Shown: positions 1-7,004 of the stretch, piece by piece
Layout of the letters: the number at the start of each line of letters is the position of its first letter
Numbering within the stretch: position 1 is the stretch's first letter
DNA from: Deltaproteobacteria bacterium
Lineage (GTDB): Bacteria > Desulfobacterota > DSM-4660 > Desulfatiglandales > Desulfatiglandaceae
Assembly (NCBI GenBank): GCA_018644785.1
Contig: JABGPV010000187.1
Location: 1-10,053, forward strand
Length of the DNA: 10,053 bases
Direction of reading: 5' to 3'
Program-made: the position numbers and the translations under genes
Notes under the pieces: generated by a model
The model's input: only the letters and a program-made list of their open reading frames with translations
Databases searched by the model: none
What the model was told of the DNA's origin: nothing

Positions 1-45
1 GAGAAAATGCTCGGGAGGAGGCTTGAGGTTGAATCTGAAAATTAA
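1..45 (+). CDS. ATP synthase F0 subunit b' (C-terminal fragment)
   Basis: Frame 1 is open from the window edge and reads EKMLGRRLEVESEN before TAA at 43-45. A short Glu-Lys-x-Leu-Gly-Arg tail is typical of the C-terminus of F-type ATP synthase b/b' subunits, the peripheral stalk proteins that hold F1 against F0. The gene that follows is a full b subunit, and b'-b pairs are common in Desulfobacterota, so b' is the natural reading. Its end overlaps the start of the next gene and contains that gene's ribosome binding site (GGGAGGAG, 13-20), which suggests translational coupling. Only 14 residues are visible, so the call rests mainly on context. Confidence 0.5.
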   Translation, partial: EKMLGRRLEVESEN

Positions 46-634
46 CAAATTTATTCTTGCAGAGATAATACTGTTGCTTGGGGTGTGCTGGTTTTTTGCC
101 CCTGATGCTGAAGTTCTGGCTGCCGATGAATTGAGTTCTGGCAGACGGCTGTGGGATAATATCCTTTTGTTTTTTAATTTTGGAATCCTGGTTTTCTTTT
201 TCATCAAATACGCCAGAAAGCCGCTTATGAATTTTCTGCGCGGTACCCGGAATGATGTTGAGTCGGGCCTGAATAAAGTCGAGACGCGACTCAACCATGC
301 AACGTCCCTTAGAGATGCAGAATTAGATAAATTAAAGAATATCCAAGCGCAGATTGATAAAATTAGAGCAGACATCCTTGAAATGGGGAGACACGAAAAA
401 GAAAAGCATATCGAAGAGGGTAAAATAGCGGCTGAAAATATGATTGAACAAGCAAAAAATTATGCATATCACAGGATTCAGAAAGCCAAGAAAGTTGTGG
501 CGGATGAAATGATAGACCGCGCATTTTCAACCGTTGAAGAAGTATTGGCAAAAAAGTTTTTGCCAGAAGACAACGAAAATATAGTAAATCAATTCCTGAA
601 CGATTTGAAAACCACCAAACAACACCTGAGTTAA
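29..634 (+). CDS. atpF: ATP synthase F0 subunit b (peripheral stalk)
   Basis: Peripheral stalk subunit of F1F0 ATP synthase, anchored in the membrane with a long cytoplasmic helix that contacts F1 and delta. The 201-residue product has a hydrophobic signal-like N-terminus (about residues 8-23, followed by Ala-Ala-Asp at 31-33), then a membrane helix (about 45-60). Next comes the characteristic Arg-Lys-Pro-Leu exit (63-66) and a highly charged, heptad-like helix to the end. Length and layout fit deltaproteobacterial b subunits that carry an N-terminal leader. There is no ATG near the start. TTG at 29 lies 8 bases after GGGAGGAG (13-20), while TTG at 23 would be only 2 bases away, so 29 is preferred. 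The gene overlaps the preceding b' fragment. The usual next gene, atpH (delta), is absent: a 269-base gap and a sensor kinase follow. The product contains no sign of truncation. Confidence 0.88.
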   Translation: MNLKINKFILAEIILLLGVCWFFAPDAEVLAADELSSGRRLWDNILLFFNFGILVFFFIKYARKPLMNFLRGTRNDVESGLNKVETRLNHATSLRDAELDKLKNIQAQIDKIRADILEMGRHEKEKHIEEGKIAAENMIEQAKNYAYHRIQKAKKVVADEMIDRAFSTVEEVLAKKFLPEDNENIVNQFLNDLKTTKQHLS

Positions 635-702
635 GGTATTCTGCTAAACTGTACTTGGCTTATCTAGGTAGGAAATAGGCCGGATCAGACCCCCCACACC
701 AG

Positions 703-720
703 CGGCTTGATCGGCTTGAC
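703..720 (+). repeat. Two tandem 9-base units in the atpF downstream gap
   Basis: CGGCTTGAT (703-711) is followed directly by CGGCTTGAC (712-720), with one mismatch. The first copy can also pair imperfectly with GGATCA upstream (about 682-687), giving a weak hairpin with a long loop. There is no T-run after it, so I do not call it a terminator. The rest of the 269-base gap (635-903) holds no convincing gene on either strand. It may be the scar where an ATP synthase operon was interrupted, but that is inference. Confidence 0.4.
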
Positions 721-837
721 TCGCCGGAAAACAAGGGAGGTGGAATTAGAACTTGTTTAACTTGGGTAGCCTGCTGAGTAAATCATTCACAAAGAGATCT
801 TCAAATCCTTTTTTCCTTTTAGATGAGTTGACTATTA

Positions 838-866
838 TTGCTTGTTTAATGTTCTTGTGATATTTT
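838..866 (+). promoter_or_regulatory. Possible sigma-70 promoter (extended -10) before the sensor kinase
   Basis: TTGCTT (838-843) and TATTTT (861-866) are separated by 17 bases, and the -10 is preceded by TGA (858-860), an extended -10 element. Transcription would start near 873, leaving a leader of about 30 bases before the ATG at 904. The -35 is poor (3 of 6 consensus bases), so this is only a candidate. The surrounding A+T-rich stretch is consistent with a promoter region. Confidence 0.3.
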
Positions 867-903
867 AGGCCATGAGTCCAAGAATAATGCGCAAGGTGAA
901 AGA

Positions 904-3420
904 ATGATTGGAAATTTGCTGGGTTCAAATATCGCCATCGTTGGAGGAGGGAGGATCTGCAAGGCAATTCTGCAGACGCTGTCAAGCGAGAGCTTTGGAC
1001 AGAAAAATTTCACCATATTAGGGGTGGCGGATATAGATGACCAGGCTATGGGGCTGAAATATGCCAGGCAACTTGGGGTTTTTACGACGAATGACTATAG
1101 GAGGTTGTTTGAATTAAAGAATCTCCATTCAATAATAGAGTTGACCAAGGATGACGATCTCAGCGGAGACATAAGAAGATCCACACCCCCCGGAATCAGA
1201 TTTTTCGATCATTTTGAGGCTCGGTCTGTATTAGAATATCTGCAAATCGAAGGGGAAAAAACATCGGTCTTGAGGAAAATACGGGACAGCCAGAACAACA
1301 TTGGAAAAATTGAAGAATTATTTGAGCAGTTTTGTGATTATTTCCTGAAAATTTCCAAGGAGAGAAATGAGTATTCTCAGGGCATACGCGCCAAGCTAAC
1401 GGCCCGGGAAAGGGCCATCTCGCAGGTAGTCGAGGGAAGTACTATCCCGACGTTTGTTATAGACAAAGACCATATTGTTACCCATTGGAACAAGGCATGT
1501 GAAAAGCTGACCGGCTATCCCGCCGACAAAATAGTAGGGACCCATAATCATTGGCAACCTTTCAGACCGGAAGAGCGCCCTATTATGGCGGATCTCATAC
1601 TCAATGGAATGAAAGAGCATGAAGCCTGGAAGTATTATGGCACCCAGTGGAATAAATCCTCTTTGATTGATGAGGCCTTTGAGGCCGAGGAATTTTTCCC
1701 CCATCTTGGAGAAGAGGGCAAATGGCTTTTTTTCACAGCTGCCCCTATCAAATCCCCTGACGGTGAAATAGTCGGGGCCATTGAAACCCTTTGGGATAGA
1801 ACTGCAGAAAAAAAGGCTGAAGAAGAGCAGACACGTCACATGAGGGAACTTGCCACACTCTGTTCAATAAATGGGGCACTGAATTCCCCGCTGGATCTTT
1901 CGGATAGAATAATTTCCGCTATTCAGGAAACAAATGATATCCTGGAAGCAGATGGGATTTGCATCTTTGTCCCTGAAGATGATGGCAATTATCAACCCAA
2001 ATACAATTACGGGTGTCCTGAAAGACTCCTTCAAACATATGGGATTACCCATGAGAACAGTATGTTTTCTCGTGTTGCCCAAAGCGGTAAAATTACGATC
2101 TTGGGGGATCTTGCGCATTGTGGTGACAAAGAACTCAGATCTTTTGGAAGTGAAGGATTAAAGGCTGTAGCTTACGCACCTATCATTGCAAAAGGGGGAG
2201 AAATCTTTGGTATTATCATGGTGGGGAGCAAGAAACCTGAACATTTTTCCCTTGAGGAAAAGCACATCTTAGAATTGTTGGCGAACAGAATCGGTGTGGC
2301 TATGGAAAACTCTATGCTCCAGGAAGAGGTGCGGAGGGACGCAGAATTCCAGGCCCGGCTTATCGAAAATTCTACCAATGGTATTGTAGCAACAGATGAA
2401 AGATGGCGAATTGTTATTTTTAATCGGGAAGCGGAGGGGCTTTTCGGCTATTCCAGCGATGAAGTTATCAAGAAGCTTGATGCCAGGACGCTTTATTCTC
2501 CACAAATAGTAGAGGCCATCAAAGAGAGATACAACAAAAATCGCTCCCATGGAGAAGATCCATGGCAAGAGACCTCCATCGTGCGAAGGGATGGGAAAAC
2601 CATTCCCGTGAGATTCTCCGGAACTTTGCTTCACGAAAATAAAAAGGTGATGGGCAGTGTCGCCTTTTTTCAGGATCTCAGAGAAATAAAACGATTAGAA
2701 AGTGAACTTGTCCGATCTGAACGTTTAGCGGCTATTGGTCAAACAGTTGCAGGCACGGCCCATGACATCAAAAACATCCTTCATGGATTCAAAGGAGGGG
2801 GCTATCTGATAAATACGGGACTTGACAAAAATGATACCCGTAAGTTAGAAGACGGGTGGCAGATGATACGGCGAAACATCAGCCGAACATCCGACCTGGT
2901 GCTGGATCTGCTGTCATACTCCAAAGAAAGAGAGCCTGAATATGAAACCTGTTTCCCGAATGATATTGTGGATGAAGTATGCGGGCTTTTTACAGAGGTG
3001 GGGCGTGAGAATATGATCGAAATCCATAAGAATTTTCCCTTGCCCGTTGGCAAGGTAAAAATGGATCCTCGAACAATACACAGGGCCCTTTCAAATCTGA
3101 TGTCCAATGCAATTGATGCCTGCATTTCTGACCACAATCCCGATAAACAGCACCAAATCAACCTAACGGTCACCCCTGAAAATAACAATATCGTCCGATT
3201 TGAAGTACAAGACAACGGCTCTGGCATCAGTGAAGAGGCAAAAGGGAAGTTATTTACCACTTTTTTTAGCACAAAAGGGAGCGACGGAACCGGTTTGGGA
3301 CTACTTGTCACCAAAAAACTCGTAGAAGAACATCACGGAATAATAGACGTAACATCCCAGCTGGGAAAAGGGTCGGTTTTTGCCATCCGGTTGCCGTTTG
3401 AAACTGAAAAAAAAGAATGA
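904..3420 (+). CDS. Cytosolic sensor histidine kinase: Rossmann-PAS-GAF-PAS-HisKA-HATPase
   Basis: A soluble 838-residue kinase with no membrane segment, so it should sense an intracellular signal. Residues 9-125 form a Rossmann-like domain. A beta strand enters Gly-Gly-Gly-Arg-Ile-Cys (14-19), a GxGxxG/A/C-type dinucleotide loop, and is followed by VADIDDQAMGL and an acidic DYRRLFEL segment, the layout of Gfo/Idh/MocA-type NAD(P)-binding domains. Then come a helical linker, PAS 1 (about 172-305, with HWNKACEKLTGY and a long insert before KWLFFTAAPI), GAF (about 313-475) and PAS 2 (about 484-600). The kinase core has phosphoacceptor His620 in AHDIKN, the N box with Asn731/Asn735, the G1 box DNGSG (770-774) and the G2 box GTGLG (795-799), so it looks active. 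ATG 904 follows AAGGTGA (893-899). A receiver gene lies 57 bases downstream and is the likely partner. The input ligand is unknown; NAD(P)(H) binding is inferred from the fold only. Confidence 0.88.
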   Translation: MIGNLLGSNIAIVGGGRICKAILQTLSSESFGQKNFTILGVADIDDQAMGLKYARQLGVFTTNDYRRLFELKNLHSIIELTKDDDLSGDIRRSTPPGIRFFDHFEARSVLEYLQIEGEKTSVLRKIRDSQNNIGKIEELFEQFCDYFLKISKERNEYSQGIRAKLTARERAISQVVEGSTIPTFVIDKDHIVTHWNKACEKLTGYPADKIVGTHNHWQPFRPEERPIMADLILNGMKEHEAWKYYGTQWNKSSLIDEAFEAEEFFPHLGEEGKWLFFTAAPIKSPDGEIVGAIETLWDRTAEKKAEEEQTRHMRELATLCSINGALNSPLDLSDRIISAIQETNDILEADGICIFVPEDDGNYQPKYNYGCPERLLQTYGITHENSMFSRVAQSGKITILGDLAHCGDKELRSFGSEGLKAVAYAPIIAKGGEIFGIIMVGSKKPEHFSLEEKHILELLANRIGVAMENSMLQEEVRRDAEFQARLIENSTNGIVATDERWRIVIFNREAEGLFGYSSDEVIKKLDARTLYSPQIVEAIKERYNKNRSHGEDPWQETSIVRRDGKTIPVRFSGTLLHENKKVMGSVAFFQDLREIKRLESELVRSERLAAIGQTVAGTAHDIKNILHGFKGGGYLINTGLDKNDTRKLEDGWQMIRRNISRTSDLVLDLLSYSKEREPEYETCFPNDIVDEVCGLFTEVGRENMIEIHKNFPLPVGKVKMDPRTIHRALSNLMSNAIDACISDHNPDKQHQINLTVTPENNNIVRFEVQDNGSGISEEAKGKLFTTFFSTKGSDGTGLGLLVTKKLVEEHHGIIDVTSQLGKGSVFAIRLPFETEKKE

Positions 3421-3477
3421 TCGCGTAGTCGTCCAGATGATGCTGAAATTTAGGAAAAACTTTGGGAGGAGATGATA

Positions 3478-3870
3478 ATGGGCAAAAAAGTGCTTGTTGT
3501 GGATGACGACCCTGATATTAGGATGCTCAATAAGAGCATTGTTGAGGAAAGCGGTTATACGCCTATTGAGGCTGAAAACGGGGAAGAAGGCCTTAAAATG
3601 GCAAAAAAAGAGAATCCTGATCTGATTATCCTTGATGTTCTGATGCCTAAACAGAGTGGGGTTAGATTGTATCGCGAATTAGTAACCGACAAATCGTTGA
3701 AGGATATCCCAATTATTCTCCTTTCAGGAATAGCAAAGAGTACTTTTCTGCGCTCCCAAAAAGCCCTAACCCAATTCGGTGGTGCTGAAGTTCCTGAACC
3801 GGAAGTCTACTTGGAAAAACCGATTGAACCCGAAGAACTGGCCGAAAGGATTAAGGAGGCTTTGGGTTGA
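3478..3870 (+). CDS. Single-domain response regulator (receiver only)
   Basis: A CheY-like receiver of 130 residues with no output domain. The acidic cluster Asp9-Asp10-Asp11, phosphoacceptor Asp53 (ILDVLMPK), Ser83 (LLSG, the Thr/Ser switch position) and Lys114 (EKP) are all present, so it should accept phosphate. The segment between the Ser83 strand and Lys114 is longer than in CheY (about 30 residues, rich in charged and Pro residues). This may shape the alpha4 surface used for partner binding. The start is set by GGGAGGAG at 3464-3471: ATG 3478 is 6 bases away, while the in-frame ATG 3472 would abut it. The gene lies 57 bases after the Rossmann-domain kinase with no terminator between them, so co-transcription and pairing with that kinase are likely. 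With no effector domain, it probably acts by protein contact or as a phosphorelay step. Confidence 0.9.
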   Translation: MGKKVLVVDDDPDIRMLNKSIVEESGYTPIEAENGEEGLKMAKKENPDLIILDVLMPKQSGVRLYRELVTDKSLKDIPIILLSGIAKSTFLRSQKALTQFGGAEVPEPEVYLEKPIEPEELAERIKEALG

Positions 3871-3893
3871 TTCCCCAATCCCAAGGCATAGCC
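3858..3893 (+). terminator. Weak hairpin at the end of the response regulator gene
   Basis: TTGGG (3862-3866) can pair with CCCAA (3880-3884), extended outside by GGCT (3858-3861) with AGCC (3890-3893) across a bulge. A second, alternative structure pairs CCCCC (3893-3897) with GGGGG (3925-3929) around an inner ACTG/CAGT stem (3905-3908 with 3917-3920). Neither is followed by a T-run, so if they end transcription it is not by the standard intrinsic mechanism. They may only be RNA structure in the 190-base gap. Confidence 0.22.
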
Positions 3894-3987
3894 CCCCGTC
3901 AAGAACTGAGATTCGGCAGTGAATGGGGGTAGAGGGTAAGGAATCTCTTGCTTTCAGGGCCGGTTAGTCAGGTCCAGCGTCAAAATT

Positions 3988-4016
3988 ATTTGATCAAATC
4001 GGTAAATTACTTTACC
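3988..4016 (+). repeat. Two adjacent inverted repeats, possible operator
   Basis: ATTTGATCAAAT (3988-3999) is a perfect 12-base palindrome. One base later, GGTAAA (4001-4006) and TTTACC (4011-4016) form a perfect inverted repeat around TTAC. The pair lies 45-73 bases before the ATG at 4061 and overlaps the possible promoter described separately. This placement suits binding of a dimeric repressor. No regulator can be named from the sequence. Confidence 0.5.
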
Positions 4017-4018
4017 AT
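3990..4018 (+). promoter_or_regulatory. Possible promoter before the kinase-receiver fusion
   Basis: TTGATC (3990-3995, 4 of 6 bases of the -35 consensus) and TACCAT (4013-4018, 4 of 6 of the -10) are spaced by 17 bases. CATAAT at 4016-4021 is a better -10 but would need a 20-base spacer. Either reading puts the start of transcription near 4025-4030 with a short leader to the ribosome binding site AGGAGG (4050-4055). Both inverted repeats fall inside this promoter, so the second signalling pair, and perhaps the Mrp genes behind it, could be controlled here. Confidence 0.35.
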
Positions 4019-4060
4019 AATCGTTCAGATCCAATTAGAAAGATTCAACAGGAGGATTTC

Positions 4061-5191
4061 ATGGCGGTAATAACCATTTCCAGGCAATTTGGTACGGGTG
4101 GAAAAGCCTTAGGTATGATGATCGCTGATGAATTGGGTTACGACTTTGCTGACAATGATATTATCCAAAGGCTCGCCAAAGAGGCCAACGTATCCGCAAA
4201 ATGGATAAGATCATTTGAAAAGGAAGCAGGCAGTAAATTATCAAGACTTGTATCAAAAATGGTTTCAAAGCGTTGGTTGGATCGCGTACTCTCGGATGAA
4301 CGTGGATATCTTGATGAACAAATATATTTGGACTACATGGTCCTTATTATTGCTCAAATTGCCGATGAGGGTAATGTCGTTATTCTGGGCAGGGGAAGTC
4401 AGTATATTCTGGATGATCACCCTGATGCCTTCCATATTTTTATGATTGATGAATTCGAAAACCGGGTCAAATTTATGATGGAACATCATAATATGATGGA
4501 AGGGCCCGCTACTCAGCTTGTGAAAAATGAAGATAAACGACGGAAACAACTGTACCAGAATTTGATGAAAAAGGATTTCAATGACCCTGCACTCTACCAT
4601 TTAGTGCTGAATATGGGGAAGATTGACCTGCAAAACGCCTTAAAAATTGTACATACCATGGTCGCCAATAAAACCTTTCCGAAAGAGTCGTTTGTCACGA
4701 GCGAAAAATCCGATATCCGAGTTCTACTCGTTGATGATGAAGAAACCCTTGTTGAATATGTCTCAAAACGCCTTTTGAGGGAAGGATACTCGGTGAAGGC
4801 TACTTTTTCAGGCGAGGAAGCCATTGAGGCGGCCGATAGTGATGATTTTGATGTGGCCGTTGTGGACCTCAAAATGCCGGGCATGGACGGCGTCAAGACC
4901 CAGAAGAGACTGAAGCAGATCCAGCCTTTTCTCCAGAGCATCATCCTGACCGGACACGGAACCATCGATTCGGCCCTGGAAAGCGGCCGGGAACATGCCT
5001 TTAAATATTTGCTTAAGCCCATTGAATACGAGAATCTGCTGGAGACCATCAATGAGGCCTATGAGACAAAAATGGAGTTGCAAAATGCTAAATTCAGAGA
5101 AGAAGTGGAAGAAATCTACCGCTCAGGTCTCGGGGCCAGGGGTATCAAAAAGTCCATGAACAAACTGCGCGAGATTTATGGAATCGAGTGA
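4061..5191 (+). CDS. Cytidylate-kinase-like domain fused to a response-regulator receiver
   Basis: A 376-residue two-domain protein. Residues 1-205 match the cytidylate kinase-like family: ISRQFGTGGKALG (6-18) is its variant P-loop, followed by a LGYDFADNDII segment (25-35), VVILGRGSQYIL (106-117, Gly-Arg-Gly) and HIFMIDEFENRV (125-136). Known relatives are thought to phosphorylate nucleotides, but the substrate of this family is mostly untested. Residues 218-335 are a complete receiver: Asp225/Asp226, phosphoacceptor Asp269 (VVDLKMPGMDG), Thr297 (LTGHG) and Lys319 (LKP). A charged helical tail of about 40 residues follows. ATG 4061 follows AGGAGG (4050-4055). The end overlaps the next histidine kinase by 14 bases, which points to that kinase as its partner. 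The obvious model is that phosphorylation of Asp269 controls the nucleotide-kinase domain, but that is inference. Base composition rises in G+C inside the receiver part. Confidence 0.85.
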   Translation: MAVITISRQFGTGGKALGMMIADELGYDFADNDIIQRLAKEANVSAKWIRSFEKEAGSKLSRLVSKMVSKRWLDRVLSDERGYLDEQIYLDYMVLIIAQIADEGNVVILGRGSQYILDDHPDAFHIFMIDEFENRVKFMMEHHNMMEGPATQLVKNEDKRRKQLYQNLMKKDFNDPALYHLVLNMGKIDLQNALKIVHTMVANKTFPKESFVTSEKSDIRVLLVDDEETLVEYVSKRLLREGYSVKATFSGEEAIEAADSDDFDVAVVDLKMPGMDGVKTQKRLKQIQPFLQSIILTGHGTIDSALESGREHAFKYLLKPIEYENLLETINEAYETKMELQNAKFREEVEEIYRSGLGARGIKKSMNKLREIYGIE

Positions 5192-6344
5192 GACACTCCA
5201 GACAAAACTGAAAAAAGCAACCCAGGCCCTCTCTGAGCAAAAGGAGGCGCTTCACCGGACCCGGGACTATCTGGAAAATGTTCTGGAAAATTCAAGGGAC
5301 ATGATTTTCAGGGTGGATTCGGATGATGTGCTGGTTTCTTTCAGCAAAGGGGGAGAATCGGTGCTGGGTTATGCCTTGGATGACCTGTCCGGCCTGAAAA
5401 TGAAAGATCTGGCTGAGGATCCCCATGATTTTGAGAACCTGGTGACTCAATGCCTGAAAAAGAAGGAAGCTGTCCGTGAAGAAATCTCTTTTCGGCACAA
5501 AACCGGCCGCATCGTCTATTGTCGAATGGTTCTGTCGCCTTTGACCAACATCCGTGGAGAGGTCATCGGCCTGGTGGGTTTGTGCCGGGACATAACCGCC
5601 TGGGAAAAATTCAAGGAAGACCTCATCCGGGTGGACCGCCTGGCTGAAGTGGGGCGTATCGCTTCCGGAATCGTTCATGAACTTAACAATCCCGTGGCTG
5701 TGATCGGTGAGATTTCCGGCTGGGTCGGGTCGGTGGCGAGCGATGCGGAAGGACTGAATGAGGAAGACCGTGAAGAAATCAAAACCTCGGTTCGGCATAT
5801 CGGCGAACAGACCAAACGGTGCCGGAATATTACCCATCAGCTGTTGAGTTTTGTCCGTGAATCAAAACTGGCCACTTCAAGCCTGGATGCGCACGAACTT
5901 CTGAAAGAGACGGTCAATCTGTTGACCCCTGAATTGAAGTTCACGGATGTTGAAATTGTATTTAATTTCATGGAAGGTCCTGTTTTTATCAATTCTGATA
6001 AGCAGTTGCTGGAACAGGTTTTTGTGAATTTCATATCCAATGCTGTTTATGCCGTGAAGGAAAAGGGGGGGAAGAGGGGCCGGATTACACTGGAAACGTT
6101 TTTGGACGACTCCGGGGATTCCACTATGGTGGAAATCAACATTTCCGACACGGGTGTCGGCATTTCCAGAAAAGATCAGAAAAACATCTACGAATATTTT
6201 TATACCACCAAACCACCCGGCAAGGGGACGGGCCTGGGCCTTCCCATCAGCCGCAACATCATCAAGAATTTAGGGGGGAGCCTTTCGTTTGAAAGTGAAC
6301 CGGGAGAAGGCACGACTTTTACGGTCCGATTGCCGGTTTCGTAA
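5178..6344 (+). CDS. PAS-domain sensor histidine kinase
   Basis: A soluble 388-residue kinase with no membrane helix. A coiled-coil start (about residues 3-32) leads into one PAS domain (about 33-150, ending in the DITAWEKFKEDL linker). A HisKA dimerisation helix follows with His167 in HELNNP (167-172), the HELNNP type seen in NtrB-like and many orphan kinases. The ATPase domain has the N box with Asn284/Asn288, the G1 box DTGVG (324-328) and the G2 box GTGLGL (350-355), so it should be catalytically competent. ATG 5178 lies inside the end of the preceding kinase-receiver gene (14-base overlap). No good ribosome binding site is visible in front of it, so translation is probably coupled to the upstream gene. 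This makes the upstream receiver its likely target. The PAS ligand cannot be told from the sequence. The gene ends 78 bases before the Mrp cluster. Confidence 0.92.
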   Translation: MESSETLQTKLKKATQALSEQKEALHRTRDYLENVLENSRDMIFRVDSDDVLVSFSKGGESVLGYALDDLSGLKMKDLAEDPHDFENLVTQCLKKKEAVREEISFRHKTGRIVYCRMVLSPLTNIRGEVIGLVGLCRDITAWEKFKEDLIRVDRLAEVGRIASGIVHELNNPVAVIGEISGWVGSVASDAEGLNEEDREEIKTSVRHIGEQTKRCRNITHQLLSFVRESKLATSSLDAHELLKETVNLLTPELKFTDVEIVFNFMEGPVFINSDKQLLEQVFVNFISNAVYAVKEKGGKRGRITLETFLDDSGDSTMVEINISDTGVGISRKDQKNIYEYFYTTKPPGKGTGLGLPISRNIIKNLGGSLSFESEPGEGTTFTVRLPVS

Positions 6345-6422
6345 CGCATCACATCAGTTCGACAGCATCGTATTGTTGCCTTGTTAATTTTGGCCGTACT
6401 TTAAAAGGAAAGGGGTCATTTT

Positions 6423-7004
6423 TTGAAGGAACATTTGGCAGAAGTGAAAACTCACCACGGTGTAGACACGTTCGGCGAAAGGCCCGGTAGTTCGTCCGAA
6501 CACCCCACCCCAAAGCCCATTTTTTCGCGGTTTCTGACGTTCATTGCCCTGGTCTTCCTCTGGGTGATCCTTTCAGGAAAATTTGATCTGTTTCACTTGA
6601 GCCTTGGCCTCATTTCCTGCGCCATTGTGAGTGTTTTATCGGGTGATCTTTTGTTCCCCGAATCTAGAACCAGGGGGCTGTTTCAGCATGGGATGCGTGT
6701 GATCAGTTATGTCCCATGGCTGCTGTACCAGGTCGTCCTGGCAAATCTTCATGTCTTGTATCTGGTGTTTCATCCCCGAATGATGGATTTGATCGATCCG
6801 GAGATTATTCGGTTTGACAGCACGCTCAAAAAGGAGATTTCCCTGGTGACCTTTGCCAACTCCATTACCCTGACCCCGGGTACCATCACGGTGTATGTCT
6901 CAGTGAACGGCGCTTTCCAGGTGCATGCCATTGACAAACAATCCGGAGAACCCCTTCCGGGGGAAATGGAAAAAAGGATTGCAAGAGCCTTTGAGGACGA
7001 ATGA
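6423..7004 (+). CDS. mnhE: Na+/H+ antiporter subunit E (MrpE/MnhE; MbhA-like)
   Basis: Small membrane subunit of the multisubunit Mrp cation/proton antiporter, equivalent to MbhA of membrane-bound hydrogenase. The 193-residue product has membrane segments at about 36-52, 57-77 and 93-116, then a cytoplasmic domain with the family signature NSITLTPGT (146-154) followed by an ITVYVSV strand. TTG at 6423 is the only reasonable start; it lies 7 bases after AAGGAAAGGGG (about 6405-6415). It gives a hydrophilic N-terminal extension of about 33 residues not usual for MrpE, so the protein is longer than the common 155-170 residues. It is the first gene of the membrane operon, and its stop codon shares ATGA with the next start. 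Confidence 0.9.
   Translation: MKEHLAEVKTHHGVDTFGERPGSSSEHPTPKPIFSRFLTFIALVFLWVILSGKFDLFHLSLGLISCAIVSVLSGDLLFPESRTRGLFQHGMRVISYVPWLLYQVVLANLHVLYLVFHPRMMDLIDPEIIRFDSTLKKEISLVTFANSITLTPGTITVYVSVNGAFQVHAIDKQSGEPLPGEMEKRIARAFEDE

Noticed and set aside
780..822. T-rich stretch after atpF as an intrinsic terminator.
   Set aside because: The T-run near 810-820 has no G+C-rich stem in front of it.
2802..3314. A 170-residue open frame on the minus strand.
   Set aside because: It lies opposite the ATPase domain of kinase 1, has no recognisable domain or ribosome binding site, and the plus strand frame carries all catalytic motifs.
3988..3999. ATTTGATCAAAT as an FNR/CRP-type binding site.
   Set aside because: It contains TTGAT and ATCAA half-sites, but they overlap in place of having the four-base gap of the FNR consensus.
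5292..5837. A 181-residue open frame on the minus strand.
   Set aside because: It is opposite the PAS and HisKA region of kinase 2, which has clear motifs; no independent support.
6373..6402. A promoter for the Mrp operon (TTGTTG and TACTTT spaced by 18 bases).
   Set aside because: Both elements are weak and the 78-base gap has no other sign of a promoter; read-through from the kinase genes is just as likely.
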